In this document: positions 32,845-45,203 of the stretch, piece after piece | Layout: each line of letters starts with the position of its first letter | Numbering within the stretch: the first letter of the stretch is position 1 | Origin: Acanthosepion lycidas | Lineage: Eukaryota; Mollusca; Cephalopoda; Sepiida; Sepiidae | Reading direction: 5' to 3' | Length of the DNA stretch: 64,000 nucleotides | Assembly: GCA_963932145.1 (NCBI GenBank) | Contig: OZ010595.1 | Location: 89,564,939-89,628,938 of the forward strand | Translations under genes and position numbers: made by a program | The notes under the pieces: model-generated | The model's input: only the letters and a program-made list of their open reading frames with translations | Databases searched by the model: none | Told to the model about the DNA's origin: nothing

Positions 32845-33065
32845 TAGATCATTAGCATATCACTCACATATAATCTCCAAACCAAAGTGATGATTCGTCA
32901 GTAAATTGTAAATTTCAAATTTAAAACATACTATTTTTCACAAGTTTGCTTTGAATTGCTTCTTCTGTGTTATAACGTAAATTTCATTTCCCGGAATGGA
33001 AAAAAATTACTAACGTTAGTAAAGTCATTAGCATATTCATATTTTGTCTCCATACCAAAGTGTCA
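32845..33065. promoter_or_regulatory. Duplicated promoter-proximal motif
   Basis: TCATTAGCATAT, then a TCTCCA word and ACCAAAGTG, occurs at 32850-32888 and again at 33027-33062, about 177 bp apart on the same strand. Two spaced copies of a conserved string this close to a start codon may be binding sites or a local duplication. ATTAGCAT resembles POU/octamer-type sites, which is only suggestive. Confidence 0.35.
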
Positions 33066-33243
33066 ACTTTAAATAATTTCAATATTATTTTGAAATTTGT
33101 CATAGAAATAACGGATAACATTATATATTTTTTATTTAAGTGTTATTTGGCGTTTATTTTATTTCTTATTAAAAACTCACCTAAAAAAAAAAATAATGAT
33201 GTTCCCATAAAAATGCATGACTCTCAAAAGCGATTGAGGAAAA

Positions 33244-33324
33244 ATGGCGACCAGTGATCAGAGTGATGATTCGTTGTATCCTATTGCAGTTTTAATCGAC
33301 GAATTAAGGAACGAAGATGTTCAG
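33244..33324 (+). CDS. PPP2R1A: PP2A scaffold subunit A, exon 1 (coding part)
   Basis: 27 codons: [18 protein letters not shown] followed by DELRNEDVQ. This is the conserved N-terminus that begins HEAT repeat 1; [14 protein letters not shown] is nearly invariant in animals. The start ATG at 33244 sits in AAAATGG and is at the family's usual start. The exon ends in phase 0 at CAG with donor GTACGT at 33325. The phrase AGTGATGATTCGT inside it also occurs once upstream at 32885, possibly by chance. The gene is normally single-copy in invertebrates (Pp2A-29B in Drosophila). Confidence 0.97.
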
Positions 33325-33900
33325 GTACGTATCTGTTAAAATCTTTTAATAATGTTCTTTCTGAAGAAGCTATTTATTAGGGTGAGATGAGTGTATTTGT
33401 TTGTGAATGGGATATGTTCGTTCGCCCGATTATACCGAAGTGAACGAAATTAAACCAGCTTGCTCCCTTCAGTTGTGGAACTTGAAAATGTAATTTCTAA
33501 TGTTGGTGTTTTAGTGTTTATTTTCTAATGTTTATCACCTAATCTTGAATTTTTAGTCCGGAGAGTAACCGATTATTCTATTGTTTATTCGAATTGTTTG
33601 TTAAGGGCTGTTGACGTTTTAAATATAATTGTACACGGGCTGTTGGCAGAGGGGCCCCCCATGCTCCCTTTTTGCCTCTGATGACAAGCTGAAGAAGACA
33701 AAATACTGGCGATATTTCATGCGTAAAACTAAAAGTATACTAAATGAGCCGATCGTAAGAAATATCCTTCTGAAGCATAATTATGATTTAGATCTTTTTT
33801 TATTATTGATGAGATATAAAAAGAATTACAAAAGACAGCGGTGTAATGAACATTTTTGGAATGGTAGTTAGTAATAACACTATTAAAATATGGCTCTGTA

Positions 33901-33935
<35 letters not shown>

Positions 33936-36394
33936 TCTCTACTTTTTTTTTACTTTTATGAAAAACCTTACTGAGGTTTTTCTACTCTAATATGGAACAC
34001 AATTTTGCATTGTATAAGATTGAACACTTAAAATATTATCTATGTTATGTATTTTCATAAAATAAAATGGATTGTAAACAGGTTTTTAAAATGATCATTA
34101 TCAAGTCCTGGGACATCGGATATAATAAAACGATCTTAAATTTCCTTAATTTATTTTTATATTTTTCTTGTTCGTCTTAACCTCTTGCAAATTATCATTT
34201 TCGTTAAATAATAACGTAACGATAAAACACAAGTACTTTAATTTTAAAAATGCTGATAAATTCAAGTATTTTATTTTTATTTTTTTTTATTGGGAGGGGG
34301 TATCTCCGATCACGGGATTTTGATGTCTCTTTATTTCCAACACTTGATGGTTCATTGAATTTTATGATTATAAAAGAAATCGGTGGTTTTCTTCATTTGA
34401 AAAATTTGTACGATTTATAATTTTTATTTTGAGAATTTAATTCGATTTTAATTTTTGAATTATTCAAACACGACAACAAAAAAAAAACGAAATTTATATA
34501 CGTCTTCTAAAATAGCTAATTGCTTTTTCGGAAGATAAATTTTTTAACAGTTGAGGATAAAATATTCAATTAAAATAAAAAGGATGTGATAAATAAAAAT
34601 AGAATCGATAAAAAAGACCTAAGGTTTTATGAAAATGATGATTTTTGATTAGAATTTATCAAAGATTTCGTTAATTTTATTTCTAATGTACATTGTAAAT
34701 GTACATTGTACAATAATTAAATTCCTATTGAACTGCCGCCTTTACAACGAATTTATTTAAATGTCACACATTTACTATAGCAGTGCAAATTTTCAATAAA
34801 TATATCGCTGTATATTTCTTTAATTCCTATTAAACGTATTTAGTAATCTGTCTTTACTCTTTCTTTACCATATTTTTCTTTATTTCAATTCTTGTAAGGA
34901 CTTGCTAACACTCAAAATGCAGATTTATCCATATCGTCATTACATTCACAATTTGCATTTCATTATTGGCGGTGTCTGGGGTCTTTAAGTCTTCCACTTC
35001 GTTTTTTTTTTCTTTTTGTCGTCTTCCTTTTTTATCATCGTATATACAATAATATGAGATCGAATAAAAAAGGAATCCCTATAGTTTTATTATATTGCTA
35101 ATACTTTGATAGTTTTAACAAAAGGAGGGAAATGGTATCGAGCGGATGACCGAAATCCCTTGTTGAACTAATTCAATTTTGATGCTTTGTCGATTCCGTA
35201 GCAGCAGCAGCAGCAATGGCCTCTTCCTCCTTCTTGAGGATTTCAATAGTTTTACTACGACAACATACCACTGGATGATAATCTATTACAAATATTTCTT
35301 ATTAGCTGTCACCTCGAGTATTGCTTTCTCTTTCTCTTATGTAATCGATCAACAAATGTATCGATAAAAATTTTTTAAAGGAAAGCTATGTTTTGTTTTT
35401 TTTTAAATTTTTTTTTAAGCAGTTACTCTGACATCTTAAGACCGAAAAAGGAATTAATCACAACATTCATTCCTTAAGACGGTCAAACCCTTAAAACTGT
35501 CACTATCCAAAAATGCATGTCTCTTGCGAAATAAAATAAGCCTTTATACGTAAAATAACTAAATTCTCTTATTTTTAAGTTTCACAGTAACATCAAACCA
35601 GCCTATTTCTTGAGAATTAAAGGATTGTAAGTGAAATTTGTCAAAGCTATACTTCTGGGAATGGCGTTGATTTAAAAAGGAGGTCTCTCTCTGAATTAAA
35701 ACCTGTTTCTATGCCTTTGAAGAATCCTATTGCCAAACAAGTGATTCTTGAATCCTCAATAATTCAGAATTTAAGAAAAGTAAAACTTTGATTACACTTA
35801 AAGTGGCTATTCATTTTCTTTTTCTGTTATTAACAAACCAGATGAAAAATTGTATAACTCTCGTCTTTATCTTTGTTACATATTCTTTGATATCTCTACA
35901 ATTTAGCAATTTGTTTCTATCTGTTATATAGAAAGGCTTTGATTCAGGAAGTTCATAAATGTAATATTGGTTTGAACTTACAAAAATATTCTTAGAATTC
36001 AGTTATTTGACTATTGTCTCGACTGTGAATTTGTTTATTTCTTTCTGTTGCATATTTTCTCAGTCAGATTAAACAGGTTATTTTAATCTGACATTATAAA
36101 TATCATTGATAGTATACACTGTTCAATTTAGACCAAAAGAATGCAATGCTGCCAAATAATCACTTTCCAGCCTTGATGGTTCAAAATGATTTATGTGGTA
36201 TTGTAGGAGACAGCTTATTTTCTGCTTTACAGCCACTTTCCCATAGACATAATGTTGCAAGCCTATTACTACTCTATTGCTATTTCAGTGGGGAAATATT
36301 CAGATGAGCCCTACTCTATAGTTCAAGCAGTTCAGTTCTTTTCAGTTAGTGTATATTGAATAAGTTCTAAGTCTAATCACCCACATTTTCCATT

Positions 36395-36595
36395 CATAAG
36401 GTGGTTCCACTTGGACAGCAACTGCTACTCTGGAAAAAACTCCTGTGTGTATGCTTCCCTGAACACCACAATCTTAAGCTCTTCAAATCAAAGATCAACT
36501 GCTATCTATTTTCCTTATCCTCATGGCCTTCATTTTCTTCTACCTCCTCATTCACTGTACCACAAGTGGCTCTTGAGTCTTGCGTTAAATAACCC
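36395..36595 (+). pseudogene. LINE RT C-terminal scrap
   Basis: Frame 36401-36592 reads LLLWKKLLCVCFPEHHNLKL followed by FKSKINCYLFSLSS. This resembles the last block of CR1/Jockey-like RTs (SLWNSLP..CFP..YNLxxFKxxVNRYLSSL). No upstream RT is attached. Low complexity of the motif limits confidence. Confidence 0.45.
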
Positions 36596-37456
36596 TTGAA
36601 AAAAAATTATAATTGAAACATTGAGAGATCGAGTGAAGAGATAACGTCAATTTCAATTAGGTCTTTAAAAAGTCCTTAATCATGAGTCTAATTAATTTTA
36701 GCCTAAAAATCATATAAATATTCTAATGTCTTTTTGTTTAAATGAAGCATAGTCATATTTTAATCTTGTAGTTATCAGGTATGAATTGATTTGATCAAAA
36801 TTTTGCCAAATATTCCTAAATCTTATTTCAACAAAAGTAACAAATGTTAAATGTTGGGCTTCTGTTATTTTATGTTATTACTGTTAAAAATTTGAGATTG
36901 TTTTCTATTTATTTAAATAGAAAATCAACTTTTTTTAAATGCACCTTGTTCTGACTAGTTGAATCTTTAAATTGAATAGAAAATGGATGCTATTTGTACT
37001 ATTTTAAGATATCCCAAACTATATTGAACAAAAACATTGTACAAAAAAAAAAGTTTTCAGCAGTGACAAATCCAAAAATTTAATTCAATTTTATTTGTTT
37101 TTATGGAAAATAATTTTGACTATTGATAAATTTTCGAGAAATTAGCCTTTTCTTTTTATCATGCAGGAGTTGATTTTTAACAATTTATATTCATTGATGT
37201 GTGGCTACAATAGTTTCCAATACTTTTGAAATTTGATGCTCCATGATTTTTAGAGCAACATGTTTCCAGCTGCTGTATCTTTGTTTTTGATAGTTTCTAC
37301 ATTTTAAAAAAAAATATTAAGTGATTAATTTTGTCTTAACTTGTTTCATTGCATTTGTCATTTAATGTGTTAACTGCAAACTGTTTCATCACTTAACTCA
37401 GATTTAATTTGCATATGACTATTTTCCAGGAAAATAACTTTTGTGCATGTATTAAT

Positions 37457-37923
37457 ATAGGTACCTCCACAAGATCGCTAAAAAAGAGTGTAGCATGATG
37501 AAAAAGACGCCAAACTTGATGAAAACAATTTTATCACCTGAATGTTTATTATTAAGAGGAAAGATCAAAGTATTGGGGGGGGGGTTCTCGCATTTTATAA
37601 AAAAAAAAATGGAAATCTCACTTTGAAATTATTTTAAATATCAATTATCATTTTTTTCAAAACTTACTCAGAAAATCAGAAATTACATTGTTTATTTAAA
37701 ATATTTTGAACCAAGTTAACTTAGCTTCTGCGCTGAAAAGATGTAATTTGAAAATAAAACAAAGCAGGTCATAAACTTTCGCATCACTTGACAGGTGATG
37801 AATGACATATTGACGGATTACGTGAGGATAATTTATTCTACGCAAGGACAAAAGTGAAATAATTTACATTTAAGTGAATAAATTATTTACCTCGTTATTA
37901 TTAAGGAAAACTTTCAGCACTCT

Positions 37924-37930
<7 letters not shown>
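37457..37930 (+). repeat. Unnamed interspersed family, copy 1
   Basis: It begins AGGTACCTCCACAAGATCGC, continues with TAGCATGATGAAAAAGACGC and AAGAGGAAAGATCAAAGTAT, and ends near 37930 after a TTATTTACCTCGTTATTATT word. The same ordered words occur at 43231, 57381, about 57990 and, inverted, 59610-59935. It has no coding capacity and no terminal repeat that I can define. Confidence 0.7.
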
Positions 37931-37959
<29 letters not shown>

Positions 37960-38019
37960 TACTTAGCTTTCACGTTTACAATGTTTTATGGAAAATATAA
38001 AGAAATAAGACTGTTAAGA

Positions 38020-38080
38020 GTGAGATTACCTTTCATAAGAAAGGTATCTAATTAATTTATAGGTACCTTTCTTATGAAAT
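38020..38080. repeat. Short inverted repeat
   Basis: TTTCATAAGAAAGGTA and TACCTTTCTTATGAAA are exact complements separated by about 17 bp around 38032-38078. Confidence 0.7.
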
Positions 38081-38477
38081 TTTATCAGAAATTTACATAA
38101 AATACTATAATTTTATGTACATTTATTACATTTTACTGTGTTATTTGTATTTCCATTCATTTTATTAGTTTTGATGGAAGAATGTCATAACTGAGATTAA
38201 TATAAAAGTAAGATCATATAAATTTCACAAGATGATACTGATACTTGTAGTTACCCTTCTCAGTTGAAATTGAACTTCTCCACGTGTTTCGCAAAAGTAA
38301 AGGCCTTAACAGCAGAGAACAATGCTTAACTCGAATAAAGCGACTAATTGTATTCTGGTTGGTCTTCCATACTTTATAATTATAACCCAATTATAAACAC
38401 AAAATTACATTTCTTAATTACTGCTGATCTTCTGATTAGTTAAAATGATACAATTTACAACGCGCTAAAAAAGATCA

Positions 38478-38510
<33 letters not shown>

Positions 38511-38559
38511 CAAATATTTATATATGCTAGTCAATGGTGCATTTATGAGTAGTCTATTG

Positions 38560-38700
38560 TATTGTCCTAACCAGTATATATAAATAGTTGAGCCAAAATG
38601 CAGCACACATGACCTGAAGATGGCTTTTGAGCATGAAACACTGTTGCTACTGAGTGTTGACCTCAGTGTCCCCTTTCATATTTACATGTGCCCTATTCCT
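38560..38700 (+). mobile_element. Retroelement 3' end with hammerhead-like core
   Basis: At 38614-38620 CTGAAGA is followed by a short stem (ATGGC..GCAT) and GAAAC at 38635-38639. CACT (38639-38642) can pair with AGTG (38653-38656) as stem III, followed by TT at the cleavage position. Core bases match a hammerhead ribozyme (CUGANGA and GAAA), but stem I pairing with the upstream side is weak. Likely a Penelope-like terminus; no protein is left. Confidence 0.4.
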
Positions 38701-38764
38701 GATATTGAGCACTTTAGCCTATAAATATACCATACTTTAAATGTGTGTGTGTGTGTAATATTGG

Positions 38765-39195
38765 AGGAATTGAGACTTTTCTCATACAGTCTCAGTTATG
38801 ATGGACTGGTCATGTCTTGAGAATGTCTGATGGCTGGATGCCAATGATCCTAATGTACGGCCAGTTAGGTCAGGGCTACAGGAATGTAGGACGCCCATGG
38901 CTAAGATGCAAAGACAAGCTGAAAAGCAACTTGTCAGCTGTCAATATACCACATAACACCCTTGAGCACTCCTCCTTGTAGCAGATAGAATGGAGATCGT
39001 GTTTTAGTGGACTCGGCAGTTTTCAATCTGCTTGTCTGAATCATCTTCAAGAAGCAAGAGCAAGATCTAAAAGGTCAGCCAATCTAACAGTGATCTCATC
39101 TCACAATCCTCACTCTTGCTCCATATGCAGCCTCCTTTGTAAATCACTAGCAGGTCTTAAGTACCACTTAAGATTATCACACAAAACTTCATAAC
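38765..39195 (+). pseudogene. LINE C-terminus with C2H2 finger
   Basis: Translating in pieces gives RWTGHVLRMSDGWMPMILMY, GRPWLRCKDKLKSNLSAVNI, EWRSCFSGLGSFQ and QEARARSKRSANLT. It ends CSICSLLCKSLAGLKYHLRL and SH, a C-x2-C..H-x4-H zinc finger. That order is typical of the end of LINE ORF2 proteins that carry a terminal finger, widespread in invertebrates. The 5' part is missing and stops are present. Confidence 0.8.
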
Positions 39196-40892
39196 TGAAT
39201 CAATTAAGCTGTCAGATCCTCATTGGTCGAAACTGGCAGTCCATTATTAAATATATCTCTATCAGATGGGTGGTTTAACTGAAAAACTGACTTTTTTCGG
39301 TTTCATCTTCACACTGTGAAACCGCATCGAAATTTTTTACAAAACCAAATGATTTCGGTTTCATTTTTATATCACTAAGTGACCATATCCAAAGAAATGC
39401 TATTTAAAAAGACTTTCCAATGTTAATAAAATTAAATTTTATTAATGTTTATACCATTGTAAGAGAAAAAGATTGAACAAAAATGTTAAACATTTAATTG
39501 ACTGGTTTTAAGAAATAAATATGAAAATTATTTGTTTACAAAAGACATGATGTCTGAAATCTATTTGTTTCAGTTTGCAAAAAATAAACTTTGTGGTAAA
39601 TTTAACAAAATAGCATAGCAAAAAAAAAAAAAAAAAAATAGTTGCCAGTTTCATCCTAATGTTAAATTTTATGAAGTCGGGTTTTTTGTAAGGGTTTTCT
39701 AGCATGCCATTACTTACGGCAATAACGAAGTGAAGTTGTAAACAAGAATGTGTTTGTGTGTTTATCTAGGGAATGCACCTAAATTAGATTTTAAGAATAA
39801 TTAAATAGTTCTAATAATAGTTCTTAATTTCACTCTTAAGATGTGTATATTTTCAGATATGCGAGTCTGTTTTCTAAGAATAAAATTATTTCTACCTAAC
39901 AAATACACATAAAATTAGATTTAAAAAAAAAAAAAAAAAAAAAATTGTTTTAATCTCTTTAAAATGTTTATATTTTTAAAACCCAAATAAAGTGTTCAGT
40001 GGGTGTTTGTTACTGTTATGCTTATAAACTTTTTCTAAACAAGGGAGTTTATTAAAAATATTTTTGATTTTTATCTGAATAAGTCACTTAAGATTATATT
40101 AAAATGATTAAAATGGTTTTTAATTTTAGTTTTAAAATGTGTATCTAAAAAAAGAACAGGTAATACTTGCAGATTTGGAAATCTGCACATTCTAAAAATG
40201 AAATTAAAAGCTTTTGATTATTTTTAATTTTAGGTATATTCGCTAGATAAGAAATTTATTTGCAAAACTCCAATAATTGAATCTTTATCAAAATTATTGA
40301 TAAATCCCAAATATTAGATCCATATCTTTAATAGTCTTAAAATTGTATCTTGAAATTTTACAGCTTTCTTTTTGCATTTTATCTGAATAGGGCTTTCAAC
40401 TAACTTTTGATATTCATAGTTCAATGGTGTGTACAGATTTGAAACTTGGTGACAATAGCTAATGCTTAATGTAGAGTACAAAAATATAAACCAATTAAGT
40501 TTTAAACTTTAATTTTTTGATAAAAATCTGAAAATGGTTAAAATGCAAAATGACTGTCCACTTTGAGAGCTTCTTATTTACAAAGTATGCCAAAAGCAGC
40601 ATCAAAATTAGTTTGTCATTTATGACCTAATACTCATTCTATGAAGTAAATATATTCATCCCTGAAAAGGAATGTCAGAATTAGTATTTGGAAATTGAGG
40701 GTTTTTTTTTTTTTTTTTTTTTTTGTTTTTTCTCCTCGGAAAATCTTCATGACCATCTTAAGAAAAACGTAACATTTTTGGTTCTCAATTTTTTTTTTGG
40801 GGGGGGGGTGTTGAAAATATTGCCATAGACATATTTTTCAGTGGTGGGGGTCACCAGCCTTTTGGGATATTTCCATGTTGCCGCAGTCAAAA

Positions 40893-40895
<3 letters not shown>

Positions 40896-40934
<39 letters not shown>
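40896..40934. repeat. (TA)n microsatellite
   Basis: A TA run of about 38 bp followed by T and A runs. Similar TA runs in the gene interval are at 42116-42154, 42944-42965, 50626-50644, 58944-58967, 59500-59558 and 61977-61999. Confidence 0.9.
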
Positions 40935-40941
<7 letters not shown>

Positions 40942-41521
40942 CCTAAAGATTATAAAAAAAAAAAAAAATTTGTTTTAGAATTTTGCATTAACTAAACTCT
41001 TTTTGGTTCCAGATACTGATGCATTTGTCTGCACATATTCATTTGATCAAATTTTGTCTTTGAGCTGACAATACTCAAATAGCTAAAGCAATGTCTTGTA
41101 GATATTTTAGGCTCCTTTGTAGATGTTTAATTGAAATAACCTGTTCTTTCTATTCATACACATTGTAGTTTCCCTTATTGGTCTGAGAGAGCTTACAGAA
41201 AAAGGATAAAGTTACAGGAGTTGTATATCTTACCTGGAATCCATTGAATATGTACTTTTCCTGTTTGGCTTTAACTTATTGCTTCTCATTCTAAAATTGT
41301 TTAATTTATTAACTTTGTTTCTTACATACATTTTTATTGCAAGTTTTTTTTACCTTTCTCTTTTTATGAATTGGTAAATGCTGTTCATTTAGTATCTGGT
41401 TCTCTTTAAGATTAAATTATAAATGTGGCACTTCATGATAATTGCCAATGTGATTTAATATTTTAATGATTGTTTGCTTAATGATCTGAAAACAAACCTA
41501 ATCCAATTTCTTATTTTTCAG

Positions 41522-41612
41522 CTTCGGTTGAACAGTATAAAGAAATTATCCACTATAGCTCTAGCACTTGGAGTGGACAGAACAAGAACTGAACTAATTC
41601 CATTTCTTACTG
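41522..41612 (+). CDS. PPP2R1A: PP2A scaffold subunit A, exon 2
   Basis: 91 bp: [20 protein letters not shown] then [10 protein letters not shown] plus the first base of the next codon. It completes HEAT repeat 1 and enters repeat 2; [17 protein letters not shown] is almost unchanged among animals. The acceptor is ..TTATTTTTCAG before 41522 and the donor GTGAGT at 41613, phase 1. In human the segment reads VERTRSELLPFL, so the substitutions here are conservative. Confidence 0.98.
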
Positions 41613-41708
41613 GTGAGTTGTTGTTTGTGTGCATGGGGGGAGAGGGCGTATAGAATCCAAACAATTGATTTTGAAAAATCAAAGTGGAAAACAAAATGTT
41701 TTGCCTTT

Positions 41709-41828
41709 TGTTAGATAGGCATCTTTAGGTTGGAATGAAAACAGATTCTTGTACCAGAGCCATGAACATACAATTAATGATTTAATATTACATGCACATT
41801 TCATTCTAACCTGAAGTCTATCTAATGA
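41709..41828. mobile_element. Small foldback element
   Basis: TTAGATAGGCATCTTTAGGTT followed by GGAATGAAA at the left, and TTTCATTCTAACC..TATCTAA at the right. The arms of about 30 bp are imperfectly complementary around a roughly 60-bp loop. No target duplication is evident. Confidence 0.6.
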
Positions 41829-42109
41829 AAGTGAAACTTGTCAATAAGTTTCCACTTTCTGATATATAGTGTCTCAATTGTTCTTTTTCATTAGTGTTAG
41901 GAAATTGGACAGTTTGCATAGATGTGGTAATGCATAAGGTTTACCAATACCTGAGCATTTTATTCAAAATCAACTGTGTGCCTTTTTAGTTTTTCATATA
42001 ACATTGTGAATTTCTGACTTTTTAGTCACTACCCCTCCCCCCCTTTGTTTTTCTTTTTTATTGAGAACTGATAAATCAGTTTTTAATCATTTTTGTATTA
42101 ACATTTATT

Positions 42110-42157
<48 letters not shown>

Positions 42158-42992
42158 TCATTTTAAGATGTTTTTATTGCTCTAATAAAATTTGTGTCCC
42201 TGCAAAAATATTCAGAATACAAAGTTTTTTCTTTTAGATTCTTTCTCAAACTTCAAAGTCTGATATATTTGTCAGGCTTTTGATCTTGACAAAATATAGT
42301 AGTAATTAAAATAGCAAGTATTTAAAATATTCTGATTTAGTGTACCAGTTTGGGCATCTTTATATTATGCTTTTGATTTTTCTAATGGCTAAATTTTGTT
42401 TTGTTCATTAAAAACCCTCATGCTGAGTTAATCAGTTCTTGGGAATTTGGAAAATTTATATAATGAAGACTGGAAGAAATACCTACTCATGAAATGTTCT
42501 AAATTTAGATCAGTTTAATGTTTAAAAATATACTGGTAAGCAATTATGAGTTAGCTGTTCATGAAATTTGTCCTTGAGTGTATGTAGGATTTCTGCATAG
42601 TAGTCATGTGTTACTTTTTGTGAATAGACTTTTGTTTCTTGCCTGATAACTCTTGCATCTCATTGACCTTGTCTATCAACTTAATCAAGCTCATTCTACT
42701 AATTTCACTGTACTGTTAGCAACAACCTAGAAACAAATTTGTTATCAGTATAAACTTGTTTAACACTTGATTGCAATTTTGAAAGTCTCACTATACCCAG
42801 CTTTTGAGCTTTCATATAGATTTATATTTAATTGATCTGCATGTGTCAATTTGCACATAACTTTCTTTCCTTGTCTTTATAGTTAATGTGTTTGTTCTTA
42901 ATATTAAGTGAATCTGAAGTGGGCCTGTTTCTGTTGAGGAATAATATATATATATATATATATATGCAGCATTTTTTTTTCATTGATGCAGG

Positions 42993-43220
42993 TTTCATTA
43001 AATAATATAGACAAGTTTGTCTATTTTATGTAAATTCCTTTCATATTGTCTAAGCTTAATAACATTATCATTAAAAGATGAAAGAAAATCACAATATTGA
43101 TACATATTTTTTTTAATCTTAAATAAGCCATTATCAAAGATGACAATTACATTACAATATATTAAGCAATACATGGACAAAACAATGGGTCTGTTTTTGT
43201 TTACATGGAAGATTTCCAAG
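42993..43220 (-). repeat. Left inverted arm of the Penelope-like locus
   Basis: It starts TTTCATTAAATAATATAGAC and is the reverse complement, with gaps, of 45204-45439. It lacks about 12 bp of the GAAAC-containing core that the right arm keeps. It is bordered on the left by a TA repeat and a T run. Confidence 0.85.
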
Positions 43221-43230
43221 CAATAGATTA

Positions 43231-43570
43231 AATTAGGTACTTTCATGAGATTGCTAAAAACAGAGCATAGCATGATGAAAGACGCCAAAGTTGATGAAAA
43301 CAAAATTTTAGCGTCTAAATGCTTGTTATTATTGAGAGGAAAGATCAAAGTATTTTTTACTTATTTTCAAAAATTTTTTCCTTCTTTTTTAGAATTAAAA
43401 AAAAAACTTTTTTTTTTTCTCTTATGAACTGGGCTGATAAAATAACAATTTTTAGCGTGGTTTTTTTCCTGTTTGACACGCATTCATTTGGAAAATCTTG
43501 CAAAAATAAAAATAATTGTCGAATTTTAGCGAAACTTTCAGAAACTATTCACAAATGATAGAACTTATTA
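43231..43570 (+). repeat. Unnamed interspersed family, copy 2
   Basis: Matches copy 1 from AGGTACTTTCATGAGATTGC through TAGCATGATGAAAGACGCC and GAGAGGAAAGATCAAAGTAT. It then continues with a CTTGCAAAAATAAAAATAAT and GTCGAATTTTAGCGAAACTT part that copies 4 and 5 also have. It lies between the two inverted Penelope arms. Confidence 0.7.
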
Positions 43571-44223
43571 TAAATATCTTTTTATTTTTAATAGTCATGG
43601 CAGAAATCTATTTTTTATAATTTCAATTTTGAGGAGATTGGTGATTATTAGTTAAAAGCACAATGCTTTGAGGAAACCAAATCTTTTTTTTTTTTTTTTT
43701 TTTGGAACCCCTCTACCTGAAAATCGTCTCTGAAATGTAACATACAAAACTCATTAAACAAAAATATTATTTAATTTCAAAAGCTTTTAATTGCTTTTAT
43801 TTATTCCAATAAACATGGACAATATTGTCTGAAAGCAAAGATATTTCGATGAAAAATGAATTTTTAAAACAATTACCTACAATTATTTGTTATTTGTGTA
43901 ATTTTTATTTTTACATTATGTTGTTAATTCTTCTAAAATTATGGAAAAGCTTGTCGAACTTAATGAATGCTGTTTTTAAGTAGATATATATTTACAGATT
44001 ATAATTTCCAAAGCTTATTACAAACTAACGAACCCTCTTATTTTAAGAAAATTAATTTGTGTCAATAATTTTTACCAAATGAAATCTACGGAAGCTGGAA
44101 GTATCGTGCATGCAATAAATAAAAAATGTCAGCAGTGCAGCACTTGTATCTTTTTTTTTTTTTTTTTTTTTTTATAGTATTTATAATTTCTCCAGATAGT
44201 ATCAACAAACTTATGGTACAGTA

Positions 44224-44255
<32 letters not shown>

Positions 44256-44312
44256 GGAATGGCGAAAGTTTTTTTACTTTAATTATTACAAGGTAGTAAT
44301 TAAGCCGGTCCG

Positions 44313-44347
<35 letters not shown>

Positions 44348-44774
44348 TCCATTCTGTTCGTCCGTAGGGGAACTCGAATCTCACGTCGTCTATCAATAAT
44401 TGATACACGGCATCAATTCGCACTTGTCAATTCATGCGTGGTTCAAATCGGCTCTTTTATTTTAAAAAACATTTTTCTACGAAGAAAGTAAGTAAAAGTT
44501 TCTTTTAAATTATTTTAAATAAACTTCAAATTTTCTAAATTTTTCAGATAAATTTTGAAATGCGTATAATTAATTTTTAAACGGAGAATTTAACTTTTTT
44601 TTTTTTTTTTTTTTTTTTTTCTTTGTTATTTGGTAAACAAGATTTGTAACTAAAATTTTGGACATGTTAAGTATGAGTAAAAAATATCCAAAAATTACTT
44701 TAGTGTTTCTTCTCAATAATGAAATATACATTTAACACAATTTTTTTTTCATTAATTTTCAGACCATTCTTGTC

Positions 44775-45068
44775 ATGCTATCGATTTTCATGAAGGTGCC
44801 TAGATTAAATATATATGTTGGTCACACCACAAACTCGCTTTCACAACGTTTGACACTACATTTGAATGATAACATTTTTAGGCATTTAAGACAACATGCC
44901 TGGCCACATACACAATTCCGGAAAATCCTCATTGAAAACACAACTATACTTAAACATGAAAACAAACAAAAACTCAATTCTTGAAGCTATATACATAATG
45001 CAGTTGAAACCTAACCTGAACAAAATAAACTATGAAGTCTCCACAAATATTCTTAAATGTCTATAATT
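44775..45068 (+). pseudogene. Penelope-like GIY-YIG endonuclease fragment
   Basis: Penelope-like retroelements carry an RT followed by a GIY-YIG nicking endonuclease. Here frame 44775-44984 reads LNIYVGHTTNSLSQRLTLHL, then HLRQHAWPHTQFRKILIENT and ILKHENKQKLN. After a frameshift it continues ILEAIYIMQLKPNLNKINYE around 44980-45040. The IYVGHT..SLSQRL start corresponds to the GIY..YIG/RxxxH region, and the ILEA..IxxxxPxxN end to the conserved Glu/Asn block. No RT remains. The 3' part leads into the right arm at 45204. Confidence 0.8.
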
Positions 45069-45203
45069 TATAACAGAAGCCATTGGTTTATACCAATGGA
45101 TTCCCATACTCAATACTTGTTTTTACTCTCACGTGGTCACGTCTGATGTCATGAGCTGCGGTGCGATTCGCTTCCAGTGTCTCGTATGCACAAGTTTGTT
45201 ATT

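Larger units (their letters stand above)
31561..33243 (+). promoter_or_regulatory. Upstream and promoter-proximal region of the PP2A-A gene
   Basis: This AT-rich 1.7 kb precedes the PP2A-A start codon. No TATA box at a convincing distance and no CpG-rich core is apparent, and the transcription start cannot be placed. Two notable structures are listed separately: a 47-bp palindrome and a duplicated ATTAGCATAT-containing motif. The start codon context is AAAATGG, with A at -3 and G at +4. Confidence 0.4.
33325..41521 (+). other. Intron 1 of the PP2A-A gene (8197 bp)
   Basis: Donor GTACGT at 33325; acceptor TTCTTATTTTTCAG ending at 41521. From 33330 to about 36390 I see AT-rich sequence with no identifiable element apart from a 28-T run (33904-33931). 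The rest contains LINE and unnamed-repeat fragments listed separately. Confidence 0.9.

Noticed and set aside
33629..33871. 80-codon + strand open frame in intron 1
   Set aside because: It follows the exon 1 donor, has no domain, starts in GC-rich repeat-like sequence and ends in simple AT-rich text; it is most likely chance.
35195..35220. Short CAG run as a possible polyglutamine exon
   Set aside because: Only about five triplets, no splice context and no open frame of interest.
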